From: Sulfitobacter sp. F26169L
Lineage (GTDB): Bacteria; Pseudomonadota; Alphaproteobacteria; Rhodobacterales; Rhodobacteraceae
DNA length: 64,000 nt
Assembly: GCF_026410285.1 (NCBI RefSeq)
Contig: NZ_JAPMLP010000002.1
Coordinates: 255,501-319,500 of the forward strand
Direction: 5' to 3'
A model generated the notes under the pieces. The model saw nothing but the letters and a program-made list of their open reading frames with translations. It did no database searches and was not told the origin of the DNA. Both the position numbers and the translations under genes were made by a program. Shown piece after piece: positions 1 through 9,067 of this stretch (positions are counted from its first letter, which is position 1; every line of letters starts with the position of its first letter).

Positions 1-2
1 CC

Positions 3-2252
3 TTCATGTCTCTTTTCGGAGGGGGCGCGCAAGCGCAACAACTGCTTGTTCGGTCAGGTGACCATCCCACGTTTAGCCGTCTCACAATTCCTGTACCGGT
101 CAAACAGCCATGGGAAGCACGTCAAACTACAACGGGCGTAGAGATCCAATTGCCAGATTTCAAAGGTGGCTTTGACCTCAAGGACGTATTCATCCGCATG
201 CAGCGGGAACGAATCGCAGCTATCGAAACAAGCCGGAACTCACTGAAATTGGTAGTTACATGTGCGTGCCAAGCAACCGTTTTCCGAAGCGGCTCGCTGC
301 TGGTCGTCGACGTAGCTGATCAAGGAAGTAAGCTAGCTGGCCCTCTACTTGATGGTCCGCCTTTGATTGGTGCGCGCGTTACGTCCGAGACACAAATGTC
401 CAATAGTGAGAATGGTGCTGTTTTGCCTTGGATTGGGGCCCGCTCTCGTTTTGCCTTTCCTCTTACGCCTCCTAATTCTGCCCAGCTAAACATTCGCAAT
501 TTTGAGCCAGAGAGTTCTTCAGCGGACCAAAAAGATCTGCTTAATAAAGTTCAAAACGAACTAGTTAAGGAAGTCGCAAACGCCGCTAGTATCGGAATTC
601 TTGAGAACAGCTATGAGACTCCGCCTGTTAGTCCTATCACGGACCAGACCGGCCCAATGACAGCAGACCTCACGCCGAATGCGTTGCCACAGCTAGTTCA
701 GGTTCCCTCGGAAAATATGCGAATTAGTTCAAGCATGGATAGAGATACACGCGCCGTAAGCGAAGAAGTTAGCGTGACAGCATCCAGCCAGACCTGTCCC
801 TCGGATGAATTTCTTCCAGTAGAGACGTGGGGAACCGATCAGAGCTTTTCTAAACAAATTGGCCCCGCGCGAAATGCATTGATAGACGCCCGCGATCGCC
901 TTGATCTAGAGGCCGTGCACCATTTCGCGCGGCTCTACATTCATTTCGGCTTCGGGGCTGAAGCGCTGAAAGTACTGAAACTTGATCCTACTGCGCAGAC
1001 CACAGTTGCTGAGCTGTTCGTTGTTGCCGCTATTTTGGAACATGGCGCCGCCACCGGCAGCAATACGCTTGCCGGATACGCAAGTTGTAAATCTAACGTC
1101 GCACTTTGGGCGATTCTGAGCGCTCGCGATCTTCCTTCAGACATTGCCATTGAAGCCAATGCTGCACTGCGCGCGCTAAACAAACTACCCCAACATCTGC
1201 GAAAAGTCGTAGCACCTATGTTGAGTGACCGTTTTTTACAAACCAATAACCCAAATGCCGCCGCGACAGCATTGCGCAGCATAGAACGGCTCGCAGGTGA
1301 AGTTCCGCCAGATGCTTTGATGGCGAAAGCTGACATTGCGCTCGGCGCGGGAATCTCTGCTGAAACTGCCCTAGAAGCCATCATTGACTCGAACAGCATG
1401 CAATCCGCTCGGGCATTGATAAAGCAGGTGGAGGGAAAGATCGCACGAGATGAGCCTGTTTCAGCCGAAGCAGTCACGTTGATTGAAGCGTATGCCCAGG
1501 AGCTTCGGGGGGCTCCTATCGGCCAAAAAATGCGACGCACCCAAATTATTGCGCTTGGCCAATCGCAGCGGTTTGACGAAGCATTTTCAGAACTGGGCGA
1601 TCTGAAGCCATCACTTTCACCTGAGGTTGTCAAAGATATCTTACAAACGGTGCTGGGCCAATTGGCTAGAAAGGCAGATCCTCTATCTTTTATGGAACAT
1701 TTTCTGGCGCAAAATCAGGACGATTTGAACAATCTTGATTTTGACACAAAACTTTTGCTGGCAGATGGTCTGAGTAACCTGGGATTTTTCGAACAGGCCC
1801 AAGGTATGATCGCCATGATTCCTGCAACTCCAAGAATACCTGCGCGCCAATTGCAGGCTGCCCGCGTAGCAATTGAGCTGCGCCAACCCTTTCAGGCTCA
1901 GGCTGCATTAATAGGCATCGAAGGCCAAAAAGCAGAGCTTTTGTTGGCTCAGGCGAAAGAAATGACAGGGGCATACAGTGAAGCTGCTGATATTTTCACA
2001 CGCAACGACGAGACAGAGCGAGCCGCACAGGCCGCGTGGCTGTCAGAGCATTGGGAAGAGATAACATCCGCTGACAATGCAGAATTCGGCGCTATCACCA
2101 CGCTAGTGCAGAGGAAACAATCTGGTGCAAATGCTGGGTTGGGACCTTTAGGCCGTGCCAGTCACGCATTGAAAGAAAGTAGTAATGCGCGCTCAACAAT
2201 CGAACAATTACTCAAAGAACCAAGCTTGCAATTCGAGCCTAAACTACAGTGA
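3..2252 (+). CDS. Unknown exported flagellar-cluster protein, 5' partial
   Basis: The frame is open to the left window edge. The first in-frame ATG (position 6) is followed by a short GGGAQAQQ stretch that looks like the end of a signal peptide (cleavage after AQA), so the true start lies upstream. About 750 residues are visible. The head (about residues 12-110) looks beta-rich, resembling AMIN-type periplasmic domains. A Ser/Thr/Pro-rich, poorly ordered linker follows to about residue 270, then an Ala/Leu-rich helical part to the end that resembles a TPR-like solenoid. It lies 82 nt upstream of the transglycosylase and flhA genes, in the same direction. Inference: an exported protein linked to flagellar assembly or rotation. 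No firm family is recognised. Base use appears less GC-rich than in the neighbouring flh genes, suggesting relaxed constraint. Confidence 0.75.
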   Translation, partial: FMSLFGGGAQAQQLLVRSGDHPTFSRLTIPVPVKQPWEARQTTTGVEIQLPDFKGGFDLKDVFIRMQRERIAAIETSRNSLKLVVTCACQATVFRSGSLLVVDVADQGSKLAGPLLDGPPLIGARVTSETQMSNSENGAVLPWIGARSRFAFPLTPPNSAQLNIRNFEPESSSADQKDLLNKVQNELVKEVANAASIGILENSYETPPVSPITDQTGPMTADLTPNALPQLVQVPSENMRISSSMDRDTRAVSEEVSVTASSQTCPSDEFLPVETWGTDQSFSKQIGPARNALIDARDRLDLEAVHHFARLYIHFGFGAEALKVLKLDPTAQTTVAELFVVAAILEHGAATGSNTLAGYASCKSNVALWAILSARDLPSDIAIEANAALRALNKLPQHLRKVVAPMLSDRFLQTNNPNAAATALRSIERLAGEVPPDALMAKADIALGAGISAETALEAIIDSNSMQSARALIKQVEGKIARDEPVSAEAVTLIEAYAQELRGAPIGQKMRRTQIIALGQSQRFDEAFSELGDLKPSLSPEVVKDILQTVLGQLARKADPLSFMEHFLAQNQDDLNNLDFDTKLLLADGLSNLGFFEQAQGMIAMIPATPRIPARQLQAARVAIELRQPFQAQAALIGIEGQKAELLLAQAKEMTGAYSEAADIFTRNDETERAAQAAWLSEHWEEITSADNAEFGAITTLVQRKQSGANAGLGPLGRASHALKESSNARSTIEQLLKEPSLQFEPKLQ

Positions 2253-2334
2253 TTTTCGATATTTTGGTCACAAAAAATAAACACTGCATCGTTAGCTTGA
2301 TCATTGACCGCAGAACGCGGAGTTGAGGTGCAAA

Positions 2335-3042
2335 ATGCAGACAAATTGGCTTGGCTTGATCGCCCTAGCACTGTTTTCTAACGCTGGGATTTTGTTAGCA
2401 GATAATGATCCAGCACAAGTCTGCGATACTGCGTCAAGGCAGGTGGCAAAAGAATCCGGTGTGCCTCTGGCAGTTTTACGCGCGATCACCCGCACCGAGA
2501 CGGGTCGCGGTACGGGCGGTTCGTTGCGCCCTTGGCCATGGACAGTGAATATGGAAGGTAAAGGCGTTTGGTTCGATTCCGAAGATGAAGCACGTGTTTA
2601 CGTTTTCCGCCATTTCAAAAATGGCGCGAGAAGCTTTGATGTGGGATGCTTCCAGATCAATTATCGCTGGCACGGCAAGGCCTTCAATTCAATTGAGGAT
2701 ATGTTCGACCCGCTTATCAATACCCGATACGCCGCCAAGTTCCTCGGTCAGCTTTACGGCGAACTTGGCGATTGGACACAAGCGGCTGGTGCATATCATT
2801 CACGCACAAGAAAATATGCAACCCGTTACATGGCTCGCTATGAGAAGATTCGTAGCAGGCTTTCAGACACCCCGGAAAAGCCAGCGCAACCTCCAGAAAT
2901 TTTGCAAGCCGCGACACAACCGGCCGAACCAAACGTAAATACCTATTCGCTTTTGACGGGCGGAAGCGGAGGATTTCTCGGCTCCTTGATGCCCGCAACC
3001 TCCGCCGGACGCTCTCTATTCGCCAGACAGAGCGGGGGCTGA
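2335..3042 (+). CDS. Lytic transglycosylase (SLT domain), flagellar type
   Basis: 235 residues. An N-terminal signal peptide (hydrophobic, ending near LLADND) exports it to the periplasm. The SLT catalytic fold follows, with the catalytic Glu in the TRTETGRG motif and the substrate-site motifs VGCFQINYRW and AAGAYHS. The C-terminal 60 residues are Pro/Ala-rich and low in structure. The ATG at 2335 is preferred over an in-frame TTG at 2323 because GAGG at 2325-2328 sits 6 nt upstream. It ends 1 nt before flhA. The rod protein FlgJ-like gene in this cluster has no hydrolase domain, so this enzyme probably opens the peptidoglycan for the rod, as described for SltF in Rhodobacter sphaeroides. That role is inferred from family and context. 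Confidence 0.88.
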   Translation: MQTNWLGLIALALFSNAGILLADNDPAQVCDTASRQVAKESGVPLAVLRAITRTETGRGTGGSLRPWPWTVNMEGKGVWFDSEDEARVYVFRHFKNGARSFDVGCFQINYRWHGKAFNSIEDMFDPLINTRYAAKFLGQLYGELGDWTQAAGAYHSRTRKYATRYMARYEKIRSRLSDTPEKPAQPPEILQAATQPAEPNVNTYSLLTGGSGGFLGSLMPATSAGRSLFARQSGG

Positions 3043-3043
3043 T

Positions 3044-5122
3044 ATGATGTTTTCTTTGCGGGCGCTTTATCAACCTACTGTCATGCTTGCCGTCGCCCTG
3101 ATGATGATCATCGTCATGATGATCCTGCCCATGCCTGCGTGGATCCTTGATGTGGGGCTTGCCGCATCGTTTGCTTTGGCAATTCTGATTTTTACGGTGA
3201 CGCTTTTTATCGAACGTCCATTGGATTTTTCCGCGTTTCCAACAATTCTACTTGCATCGCTGATGCTGCGTCTGTCGCTGAACGTTTCCTCTACCAAATT
3301 GATTATCGGTGAGGGGCATACAGGAACCGATGCAGCGGGCGACGTCATACAGGGCTTTGCCCAGTTTGTTATGGGTGGGTCTGTTTTTTTGGGTCTTGTC
3401 GTCTTTTGTGTTCTCTTGATTGTTAACTTTATGGTGATCAACAAGGGTGCGACCCGCATGGCGGAAGTGGGTGCGCGTTTTGCTCTGGACGGGATGCCGG
3501 GCAAGCAGATGGCAATAGACGCAGATATGTCTGCCGGCGCCATTAGTCACGAAGAAGCGAAAAACCGCCGCGCTCAGGAGCAACAGGAAACAACCTTTTT
3601 CGGATCCCTTGATGGCGCGTCAAAATTTGTCAAAGGGGATGCAATTGCGGGCCTGTTGATCACACTGCTGAATCTTGTGGCCGGCTTGATCATGGGGACG
3701 CTGGTACACGGAATGCCGATCAGCGCAGCATTTGAAACCTACGCCATTCTTACTGTGGGCGACGGTCTGGTTTCGCAAATTCCCGCAGTGATTATCTCGA
3801 TTGCTTCTGCCTTATTACTGGCGCGCGGTGGTGCGCAAGGCTCAACCGATCTGGCCGTATTTGCCCAACTCAGCAAACATCCCGCAGCTTTGGCAACGGT
3901 TGCTTGCCTCATGACCTTATTCGCGCTTGTTCCGGGCATGCCGTTTTTGCCGTTTATCGCCGGCGCGTTGGGGCTTGGGCTTTTATCATACCGCATGTAT
4001 CGAAAGGCGGCTTTGACTCCAGTGCAAACAGCTGATGAGGAATCGCCGATACTTCCACGTGAAAAGCCACTTGGTGACGTGCTGGAACTGGCGGACATCC
4101 ATGTCGAATTCGCCCCCGATCTTGTCAGTATGATTCTGGATCCCGGAACAGGCTTGGACGCGAGAATTGTGAACATGCGCACCCACGTTGCATCAATCTT
4201 CGGCATTATTCTTCCCGAAATTCGACTTACAGATAACGCCGGATTGCCGCCCGGCACCTACCTGCTACGTATTCAGGGGGTAGAGCAGGCGCGCGCTAAA
4301 CTAAATCCCCACCAGATACTGGCGCTTGCGCCGGAAAACCCTGATGCGTTGCCATCTGGTCTTGATACGATGGAACCGGTATATGGGGCACCTGCGCGCT
4401 GGATAAATGCAGCCGACCAGGAAGACGCAGCAATTGCCGGTATTACGCTTGTCACCCCTGCCGAAATTCTCGCCACTCACCTTCTTGAAGTCGTGAAACG
4501 CAACTTCCCGCGCCTACTGACGTTAAAATCCCTCCGGCGTCTGTTGGATGAGATGGTCAATATTTCTTCTCCTGCCAGAGCAGAAGCGAACAGAAAACTG
4601 CTGGACGAACTCATCCCGGACAAGGTGCCGGTCGATGTGTTGCATTCCGTATTGCGCCTGCTGCTGGCAGAGCAGGTTTCGATCCGCAACCTTCCGCTTA
4701 TCCTCGAAGCGATTGCCGAAGCGCGTGGCCAGAATGCCCAACCGGAGGCTATTTGCGAGCTGGTCCGGCAACGACTGGGATTCCAAATGGTAGCTGAAGT
4801 GCGCCGCGCAGACGGCACCTTGCCATTGGTGCAACTTGCGCCGGAATGGGAAGATACGTTCGCTGCCTATCAAGTCGATGCAGATCGCGGTCTGGACATC
4901 GCCTTGCCACCGGATTTGTTCAACCAGCTGGCAGAAGGGGTCGCTCAGAAAATTAATGATGCAAACCAGAACGGAATATATCCCGCAGTGGTAACCAACA
5001 CACGTCGCCGGCGGTTTTTACACACAGTTATGCTAGCAAAAGGAATTCGATCTCCTGTCATGTCATTTGAAGAAATCGGATTGGACGCCAAACCATCCCT
5101 GGTAGGTGTTGTACCCGCATGA
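3044..5122 (+). CDS. flhA: Flagellar export gate protein FlhA
   Basis: 692 residues, the usual FlhA length. The N-terminal half holds about eight membrane helices. The FHIPEP-family signature RMAEVGARFALDGMPGKQM is at about residues 138-156. The C-terminal half (from about residue 330) is the cytoplasmic ring domain that binds chaperone-substrate complexes. FlhA forms the nonameric gate of the flagellar type III export apparatus. The start codon lies 1 nt after the stop of the transglycosylase gene and the stop overlaps fliR by ATGA, which implies translational coupling along slt-flhA-fliR-flhB. Confidence 0.97.
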   Translation: MMFSLRALYQPTVMLAVALMMIIVMMILPMPAWILDVGLAASFALAILIFTVTLFIERPLDFSAFPTILLASLMLRLSLNVSSTKLIIGEGHTGTDAAGDVIQGFAQFVMGGSVFLGLVVFCVLLIVNFMVINKGATRMAEVGARFALDGMPGKQMAIDADMSAGAISHEEAKNRRAQEQQETTFFGSLDGASKFVKGDAIAGLLITLLNLVAGLIMGTLVHGMPISAAFETYAILTVGDGLVSQIPAVIISIASALLLARGGAQGSTDLAVFAQLSKHPAALATVACLMTLFALVPGMPFLPFIAGALGLGLLSYRMYRKAALTPVQTADEESPILPREKPLGDVLELADIHVEFAPDLVSMILDPGTGLDARIVNMRTHVASIFGIILPEIRLTDNAGLPPGTYLLRIQGVEQARAKLNPHQILALAPENPDALPSGLDTMEPVYGAPARWINAADQEDAAIAGITLVTPAEILATHLLEVVKRNFPRLLTLKSLRRLLDEMVNISSPARAEANRKLLDELIPDKVPVDVLHSVLRLLLAEQVSIRNLPLILEAIAEARGQNAQPEAICELVRQRLGFQMVAEVRRADGTLPLVQLAPEWEDTFAAYQVDADRGLDIALPPDLFNQLAEGVAQKINDANQNGIYPAVVTNTRRRRFLHTVMLAKGIRSPVMSFEEIGLDAKPSLVGVVPA

Positions 5123-5892
5123 TTCAGAGCCTGGCCGAAATGATGGAGGTTACCGACGCTATGCTCTGGCATGGGTTCGCTGTATTTTTGCGTGTCAGCG
5201 CATTGGTCAGTTTGCTTCCCGCTTTTGGTGAGCAATCGGTGCCTGCACGTGTCAAACTCGGCATTGCGCTTGCCTTTACGCTGATTATCACTCCGGCAGT
5301 TGCTGCGCCGGATACAGCGATGAAATTTGACTCCATCATCTGGATGTCCCTGACGGAAATTGCGGCCGGCCTTCTGCTTGGGATTGGTATTCGCCTGTTT
5401 GTTCTCGCACTGCAAACTGCCGGATCGATTGCGGCCCAATCCACGTCCCTTGCGCAGATTCTGGGCGGTGCTGTGGCAGAGCCTGTTCCCGCCATGGGTC
5501 ATATCCTTGTGACAGGTGGTCTGGCACTTGCCGTCATGACCGGACTTCATGTTCGGGCAGCGGAAATGGTGATCCTGTCTTATGAAATGCTGCCAATGGG
5601 CAGACTTCCTTCCGGTTCCGATGTGTCGCAATGGGGTGTCGACCAGATTAGACGCGCGTTTTCTCTTGCATTCACGTTGGCTGCACCGTTCGTGATTTTA
5701 TCCGTACTCTACAATGTTGCCTTGGGCGTTATTAACAAGGCTATGCCACAGCTTATGGTCGCATTTGTCGGCGCGCCGGTCATTACGGCGGGCGGTCTTA
5801 TCCTTTTATGTCTTTCGGCGCCTTTGCTTTTGTCGACATGGGTTAACGCGCTCAATAGTTTCGTTGCAAATCCACTGGCGCCAGTGCCATGA
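5119..5892 (+). CDS. fliR: Flagellar export apparatus protein FliR
   Basis: 257 residues with about six hydrophobic helices, matching the FliR/SpaR family in length and character. The N-terminus has the typical pattern LRVSALVSLLPAFGEQSVPA. FliR is part of the FliPQR export gate in the inner membrane at the flagellar base. It overlaps flhA and flhB by ATGA at both ends. fliQ is encoded separately on the opposite strand (10587-10856), and fliP is not in the window. Confidence 0.96.
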   Translation: MIQSLAEMMEVTDAMLWHGFAVFLRVSALVSLLPAFGEQSVPARVKLGIALAFTLIITPAVAAPDTAMKFDSIIWMSLTEIAAGLLLGIGIRLFVLALQTAGSIAAQSTSLAQILGGAVAEPVPAMGHILVTGGLALAVMTGLHVRAAEMVILSYEMLPMGRLPSGSDVSQWGVDQIRRAFSLAFTLAAPFVILSVLYNVALGVINKAMPQLMVAFVGAPVITAGGLILLCLSAPLLLSTWVNALNSFVANPLAPVP

Positions 5893-6974
5893 GCGATAGC
5901 GAAGATCCTTCGGATAAAAGTTTTGACGCTTCAGCGCAAAAGCTGCTGCAGGCGCGCAAAAAAGGCGACATCGCCAAATCCAACGACCTGCTTACGGCCT
6001 GCGCCTATCTGGGGCTGCTGGTCGCACTTTCAGCGGTAGGTACGACCGGAATAAAGCATGTCGGAAGCACATTGATGGTTCTTCTTGACCAGCCCGATGC
6101 GCTGGCTGAGCTTTTTTTCACTGATCGCGCTGCCGCGCCGGTAGGCGGAATAATGAAAGCTGTCGGATGGGGAATGGCTCCTGTATTTGTGCTTCCTGCG
6201 CTTGGCGTAATACTCGCATTGTTCGCACAGCGCGCGTGGGTATTCGCGCCAAGCAAATTGGAGCCGAAACTTAACCGCATATCACCGTTGTCCAACGCCA
6301 AAAACAAATTCGGGCGTGACGGGCTGTTCGAGTTTTTTAAGAGTTTTGTAAAGCTGCTGATCTTTTCAATATGCCTTGCGCTCTTTATCCGCACATGGCT
6401 GCCCCAGATGATCGGGGTGCTGCAGACGACGCCCCAAACAGCAATCTCTCTCCTCGCAAAAATCTGCATTTCGTTCCTGAGTGTCGTAGTTGTCATTTCA
6501 GGCTTGATTGGCGCGGTAGATGCACTCTGGCAGCATGCGTCGCACATGCGAAAAAACCGGATGTCACGGAAGGAAGTTACCGACGAAACGAAAGAAAGCG
6601 AAGGTGACCCACATATGAAACAGGAGCGGCGCCAACGGGCATTAACCGCCGCACAAAACCAGATGATGAAGGATGTGCCTGATGCCGATGTCATTATTGT
6701 GAACCCTACACATTATGCTGTCGCGTTGAAATGGAGCCGCCTTTCCGGCGAGGCGCCTGTTTGTGTTGCCAAAGGGGTGGACGAAATCGCTGCGACAATT
6801 CGACGTTTAGGGGGGGAGGCAGGTGTTCCCATTCACTCCGATCCACCGACAGCGCGCGCCCTGCACACCTCGGTCGAAATCGGTCAACAGATCAGACATG
6901 AAGATTACGCACCCGTAGCAGCGGCCATCAGATTTGCCGAAGACATGCGCCGCCGCGCCAAAGGATCAAGATGA
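5889..6974 (+). CDS. flhB: Flagellar export switch protein FlhB
   Basis: 361 residues. Four membrane helices occupy roughly residues 35-215, followed by the cytoplasmic domain. The autocleavage motif NPTH is intact at residues 272-275 (IIVNPTHYAVAL). In this family cleavage between Asn and Pro switches export from rod/hook to filament substrates, in concert with FliK (encoded here at 16880-18736). Overlaps fliR upstream and the coiled-coil gene downstream by ATGA. Confidence 0.97.
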   Translation: MSDSEDPSDKSFDASAQKLLQARKKGDIAKSNDLLTACAYLGLLVALSAVGTTGIKHVGSTLMVLLDQPDALAELFFTDRAAAPVGGIMKAVGWGMAPVFVLPALGVILALFAQRAWVFAPSKLEPKLNRISPLSNAKNKFGRDGLFEFFKSFVKLLIFSICLALFIRTWLPQMIGVLQTTPQTAISLLAKICISFLSVVVVISGLIGAVDALWQHASHMRKNRMSRKEVTDETKESEGDPHMKQERRQRALTAAQNQMMKDVPDADVIIVNPTHYAVALKWSRLSGEAPVCVAKGVDEIAATIRRLGGEAGVPIHSDPPTARALHTSVEIGQQIRHEDYAPVAAAIRFAEDMRRRAKGSR

Positions 6975-7372
6975 GCAATCTCAAAAATCTCGCCACAATG
7001 AAGAGGCTTGTAGATATAAAGTATCGCCAGCAGCAAGAAAGCTTCGGGCGACTGACCGCACAGGAAGGGAAATTGCGCAATTCATTGTCCCGGCTGGAAA
7101 CGCAGCGGTTGGACAGCCTTGCAAATTGCGATCCTGCACAGCGCGCAATCGGGGCCGATGGTCTATGGCAGGCGTGGATCGGTCGGAAACAATACGAATT
7201 GAACATGCAGTTGGCTCAGGTTCTTGCCGTAAAAGAGCGCCACATTGCGCAGGTCCGTGAAGCTTTCGGTAAGGTTCTGGTGACTGATGCGCTTTTAGAC
7301 AGTGCGAGTATAGAGCTGAAGAAGAAAAAAGCGCGCGCCCGTTTGGAGCGCGCGATCGAGTCAACGCAGTAG
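6971..7372 (+). CDS. Small coiled-coil flagellar-cluster protein (FliJ-like?)
   Basis: 133 residues, almost wholly helical, rich in Gln, Arg, Lys and Leu with heptad-like spacing and no signal peptide or membrane segment. Size, charge and coiled-coil character resemble FliJ, the central stalk of the FliI ATPase, but I see no diagnostic motif, and FliJ normally sits beside fliI rather than flhB. Coupled to flhB by an ATGA overlap. Its 3' end faces fliL with a 6-nt gap. It might instead be a Rhodobacterales-specific export factor. Confidence 0.7.
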   Translation: MSNLKNLATMKRLVDIKYRQQQESFGRLTAQEGKLRNSLSRLETQRLDSLANCDPAQRAIGADGLWQAWIGRKQYELNMQLAQVLAVKERHIAQVREAFGKVLVTDALLDSASIELKKKKARARLERAIESTQ

Positions 7373-7378
7373 GATTGC

Positions 7379-7894
7379 CTAGTAATCCTGCCGGGCAATC
7401 TCCACGATCAAAACTTCTTTCACAATCTCACTTCCCAGATCCCTTTGCGCCACTTCTTTCAGTGCCATACGAAGCCGGCCCAGCACTTCTGCCTGTGTGA
7501 AGTTCCCCTCGAACCCACCCATATTTGCATGATCAAACAATACCTGCAAAAAACTGTCACGCAGCTTCGGTTCACGTTCCAGCACACTGTCGGTTTTTCC
7601 TGACGGCACTTCAACGCTTAATGCCAGAACAACCAGCGCAACAACTTTGTCATTTGACACAATTGGTACAACGAATTGGTTGCTCAACTTTACATACTCG
7701 TTTTCGGCCGTTTCACCGTGATCCGGCTCAACAATATTTTTCTGTGCTGACTGCTCGCCCTGTTTTTCTTTTTTAATTTCAGTGCCTGTGTCGCTAACAG
7801 CTTCGGAAGCCGGAGCGGGACGCAAAAGGATTCCCGCACCGACACCGGCGCCGGTACCAATCAGAAGAAAAACAAGCGGGATGATTTTTTTCAT
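7379..7894 (-). CDS. fliL: Flagellar basal-body protein FliL
   Basis: 171 residues. One N-terminal membrane anchor (about residues 4-25, rich in Ile/Leu/Gly) is followed by a charged linker and the periplasmic FliL domain, including KLSNQFVVPIV and the C-terminal end typical of the family. FliL rings surround the stator units and affect torque and stator stability. Last gene of the nine-gene minus-strand run flgB to fliL, 14 nt after flgH. Confidence 0.9.
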   Translation of the reverse strand: MKKIIPLVFLLIGTGAGVGAGILLRPAPASEAVSDTGTEIKKEKQGEQSAQKNIVEPDHGETAENEYVKLSNQFVVPIVSNDKVVALVVLALSVEVPSGKTDSVLEREPKLRDSFLQVLFDHANMGGFEGNFTQAEVLGRLRMALKEVAQRDLGSEIVKEVLIVEIARQDY

Positions 7895-7908
7895 AGGATG
7901 AATCCTGA

Positions 7909-8643
7909 CTAAAACGGCAAGACAGCGTCGAGAATTTGCTGGCCCACCCGCGGCTGTTGAACATCACTGATCTGGCCACGTCCCCCGTAGGAAACCCGTG
8001 CCGATGCAATTTTGTCGTAAGTGATCTCGTTTTGGCGCGAGACATCTTCAGGTCGCACAAAGCCCGTGACCAGCAATTCACGCAGTTCAAAATTCACACG
8101 TAATTCTTGGCTTCCCGAGATGGACAAAACACCATTCGGCAAGACATCCACTACTGTTGCTGCAATCCGCAGTTCCAGCTTTTCCTTTCGTTTTACAGAC
8201 CCGTCACCGGAAGAACTGCTTTGGGAGCTGATGCCCACCAGATCGTCCGAACTGGCCCCTTCCGGCAGCTTCTTGTTCAGCCGTTGAGGCAGGCCAATTA
8301 GGCTGGGGATGCTCAGGTTCTCCGATCCCGCGCGCCTGCGATCAGATGAATTCGAAATTTCGGCTTTTTCATCAATCTCGATCACAACCGTAAGGATATC
8401 ACCGCGCACCACTGCGCGGCGGTCCCCTAACAGGGATGCGCGTGAAGGCGACCAGAGAGATGCAGCATCAACTGGCCGTTGCGCCACAAGAACCGCCGGC
8501 AATCCCGGTTCGATCATCGCGCGCGCCTCTGGCGCTTCCAGCGCCGGCGTAAAGCTGGGCGGTGTCCCGATATGATCCGCGCGCGCACACGCTATCGTCA
8601 AGCCAAGTACGGCAATACTGCCAAGTTTGAGCGTAGTATGCAT
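7909..8643 (-). CDS. flgH: Flagellar L-ring protein FlgH
   Basis: 244 residues. A lipoprotein-type signal peptide has its candidate lipid-modified Cys in LTIACARAD (about residue 19). FlgH motifs are present: LWSPSRASLLGDRRAVVRGDI, which is the LGDRRA block of the family, and the conserved C-terminus ISDVQQPRVGQQILDAVLPF. FlgH forms the outer-membrane L-ring bushing. The start lies 4 nt downstream of flgA's stop. FlgI (P-ring) is not in the window. Confidence 0.94.
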   Translation of the reverse strand: MHTTLKLGSIAVLGLTIACARADHIGTPPSFTPALEAPEARAMIEPGLPAVLVAQRPVDAASLWSPSRASLLGDRRAVVRGDILTVVIEIDEKAEISNSSDRRRAGSENLSIPSLIGLPQRLNKKLPEGASSDDLVGISSQSSSSGDGSVKRKEKLELRIAATVVDVLPNGVLSISGSQELRVNFELRELLVTGFVRPEDVSRQNEITYDKIASARVSYGGRGQISDVQQPRVGQQILDAVLPF

Positions 8644-8647
8644 TGAA

Positions 8648-9067
8648 TCAATTCCTTACTGAAATAGTGCCGTCGCCCAGAACCTGACCGAAAATGATCG
8701 CGCGTGACCCAAGGTTCATAACCCGTATCCGGTCACCGATTGCACCGCGTGCCAGTGCCCTGCCTTCGGTGCTGATGTTTATGCCGTTCGCATGGTATCG
8801 CAGACCTACAATCTGATTTCGCACGACAATCGCCGGAGGGCCAATATCGCCTTGGAGTATTGGCCGCCCCTGATACAACGCCACTCGCGCTTCCTGGCCT
8901 ATGACATCGGCCAAGCGGGCGAAGCCTGTCGCAAGATCACCCGCGGCAAATGTCACATCCATTTCTGTGATAATCTGGTTAGGCCGGATCGTGCGGGCAG
9001 GCACAACCGTATCAGCGAAGACTGGAAAACAAATTACGGCGGCGGAAATTATTGCGAACGTTCTCAT
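8648..9067 (-). CDS. flgA: P-ring assembly chaperone FlgA
   Basis: 139 residues with a short signal peptide ending near VFADT, then the SAF/FlgA domain (RTIRPNQIITEMDVTF; ARVALYQGRPILQGDIGPP). FlgA is a periplasmic chaperone for P-ring (FlgI) assembly. The protein is short but typical for this order, where the N-terminal domain of enteric FlgA is absent. Overlaps flgG by one base in a TGATG junction. Confidence 0.92.
   Translation of the reverse strand: MRTFAIISAAVICFPVFADTVVPARTIRPNQIITEMDVTFAAGDLATGFARLADVIGQEARVALYQGRPILQGDIGPPAIVVRNQIVGLRYHANGINISTEGRALARGAIGDRIRVMNLGSRAIIFGQVLGDGTISVRN

Noticed and set aside
941..1633. 230-codon minus-strand frame in the first gene
   Set aside because: Antisense shadow; the plus-strand frame is longer and begins with a signal-peptide end.
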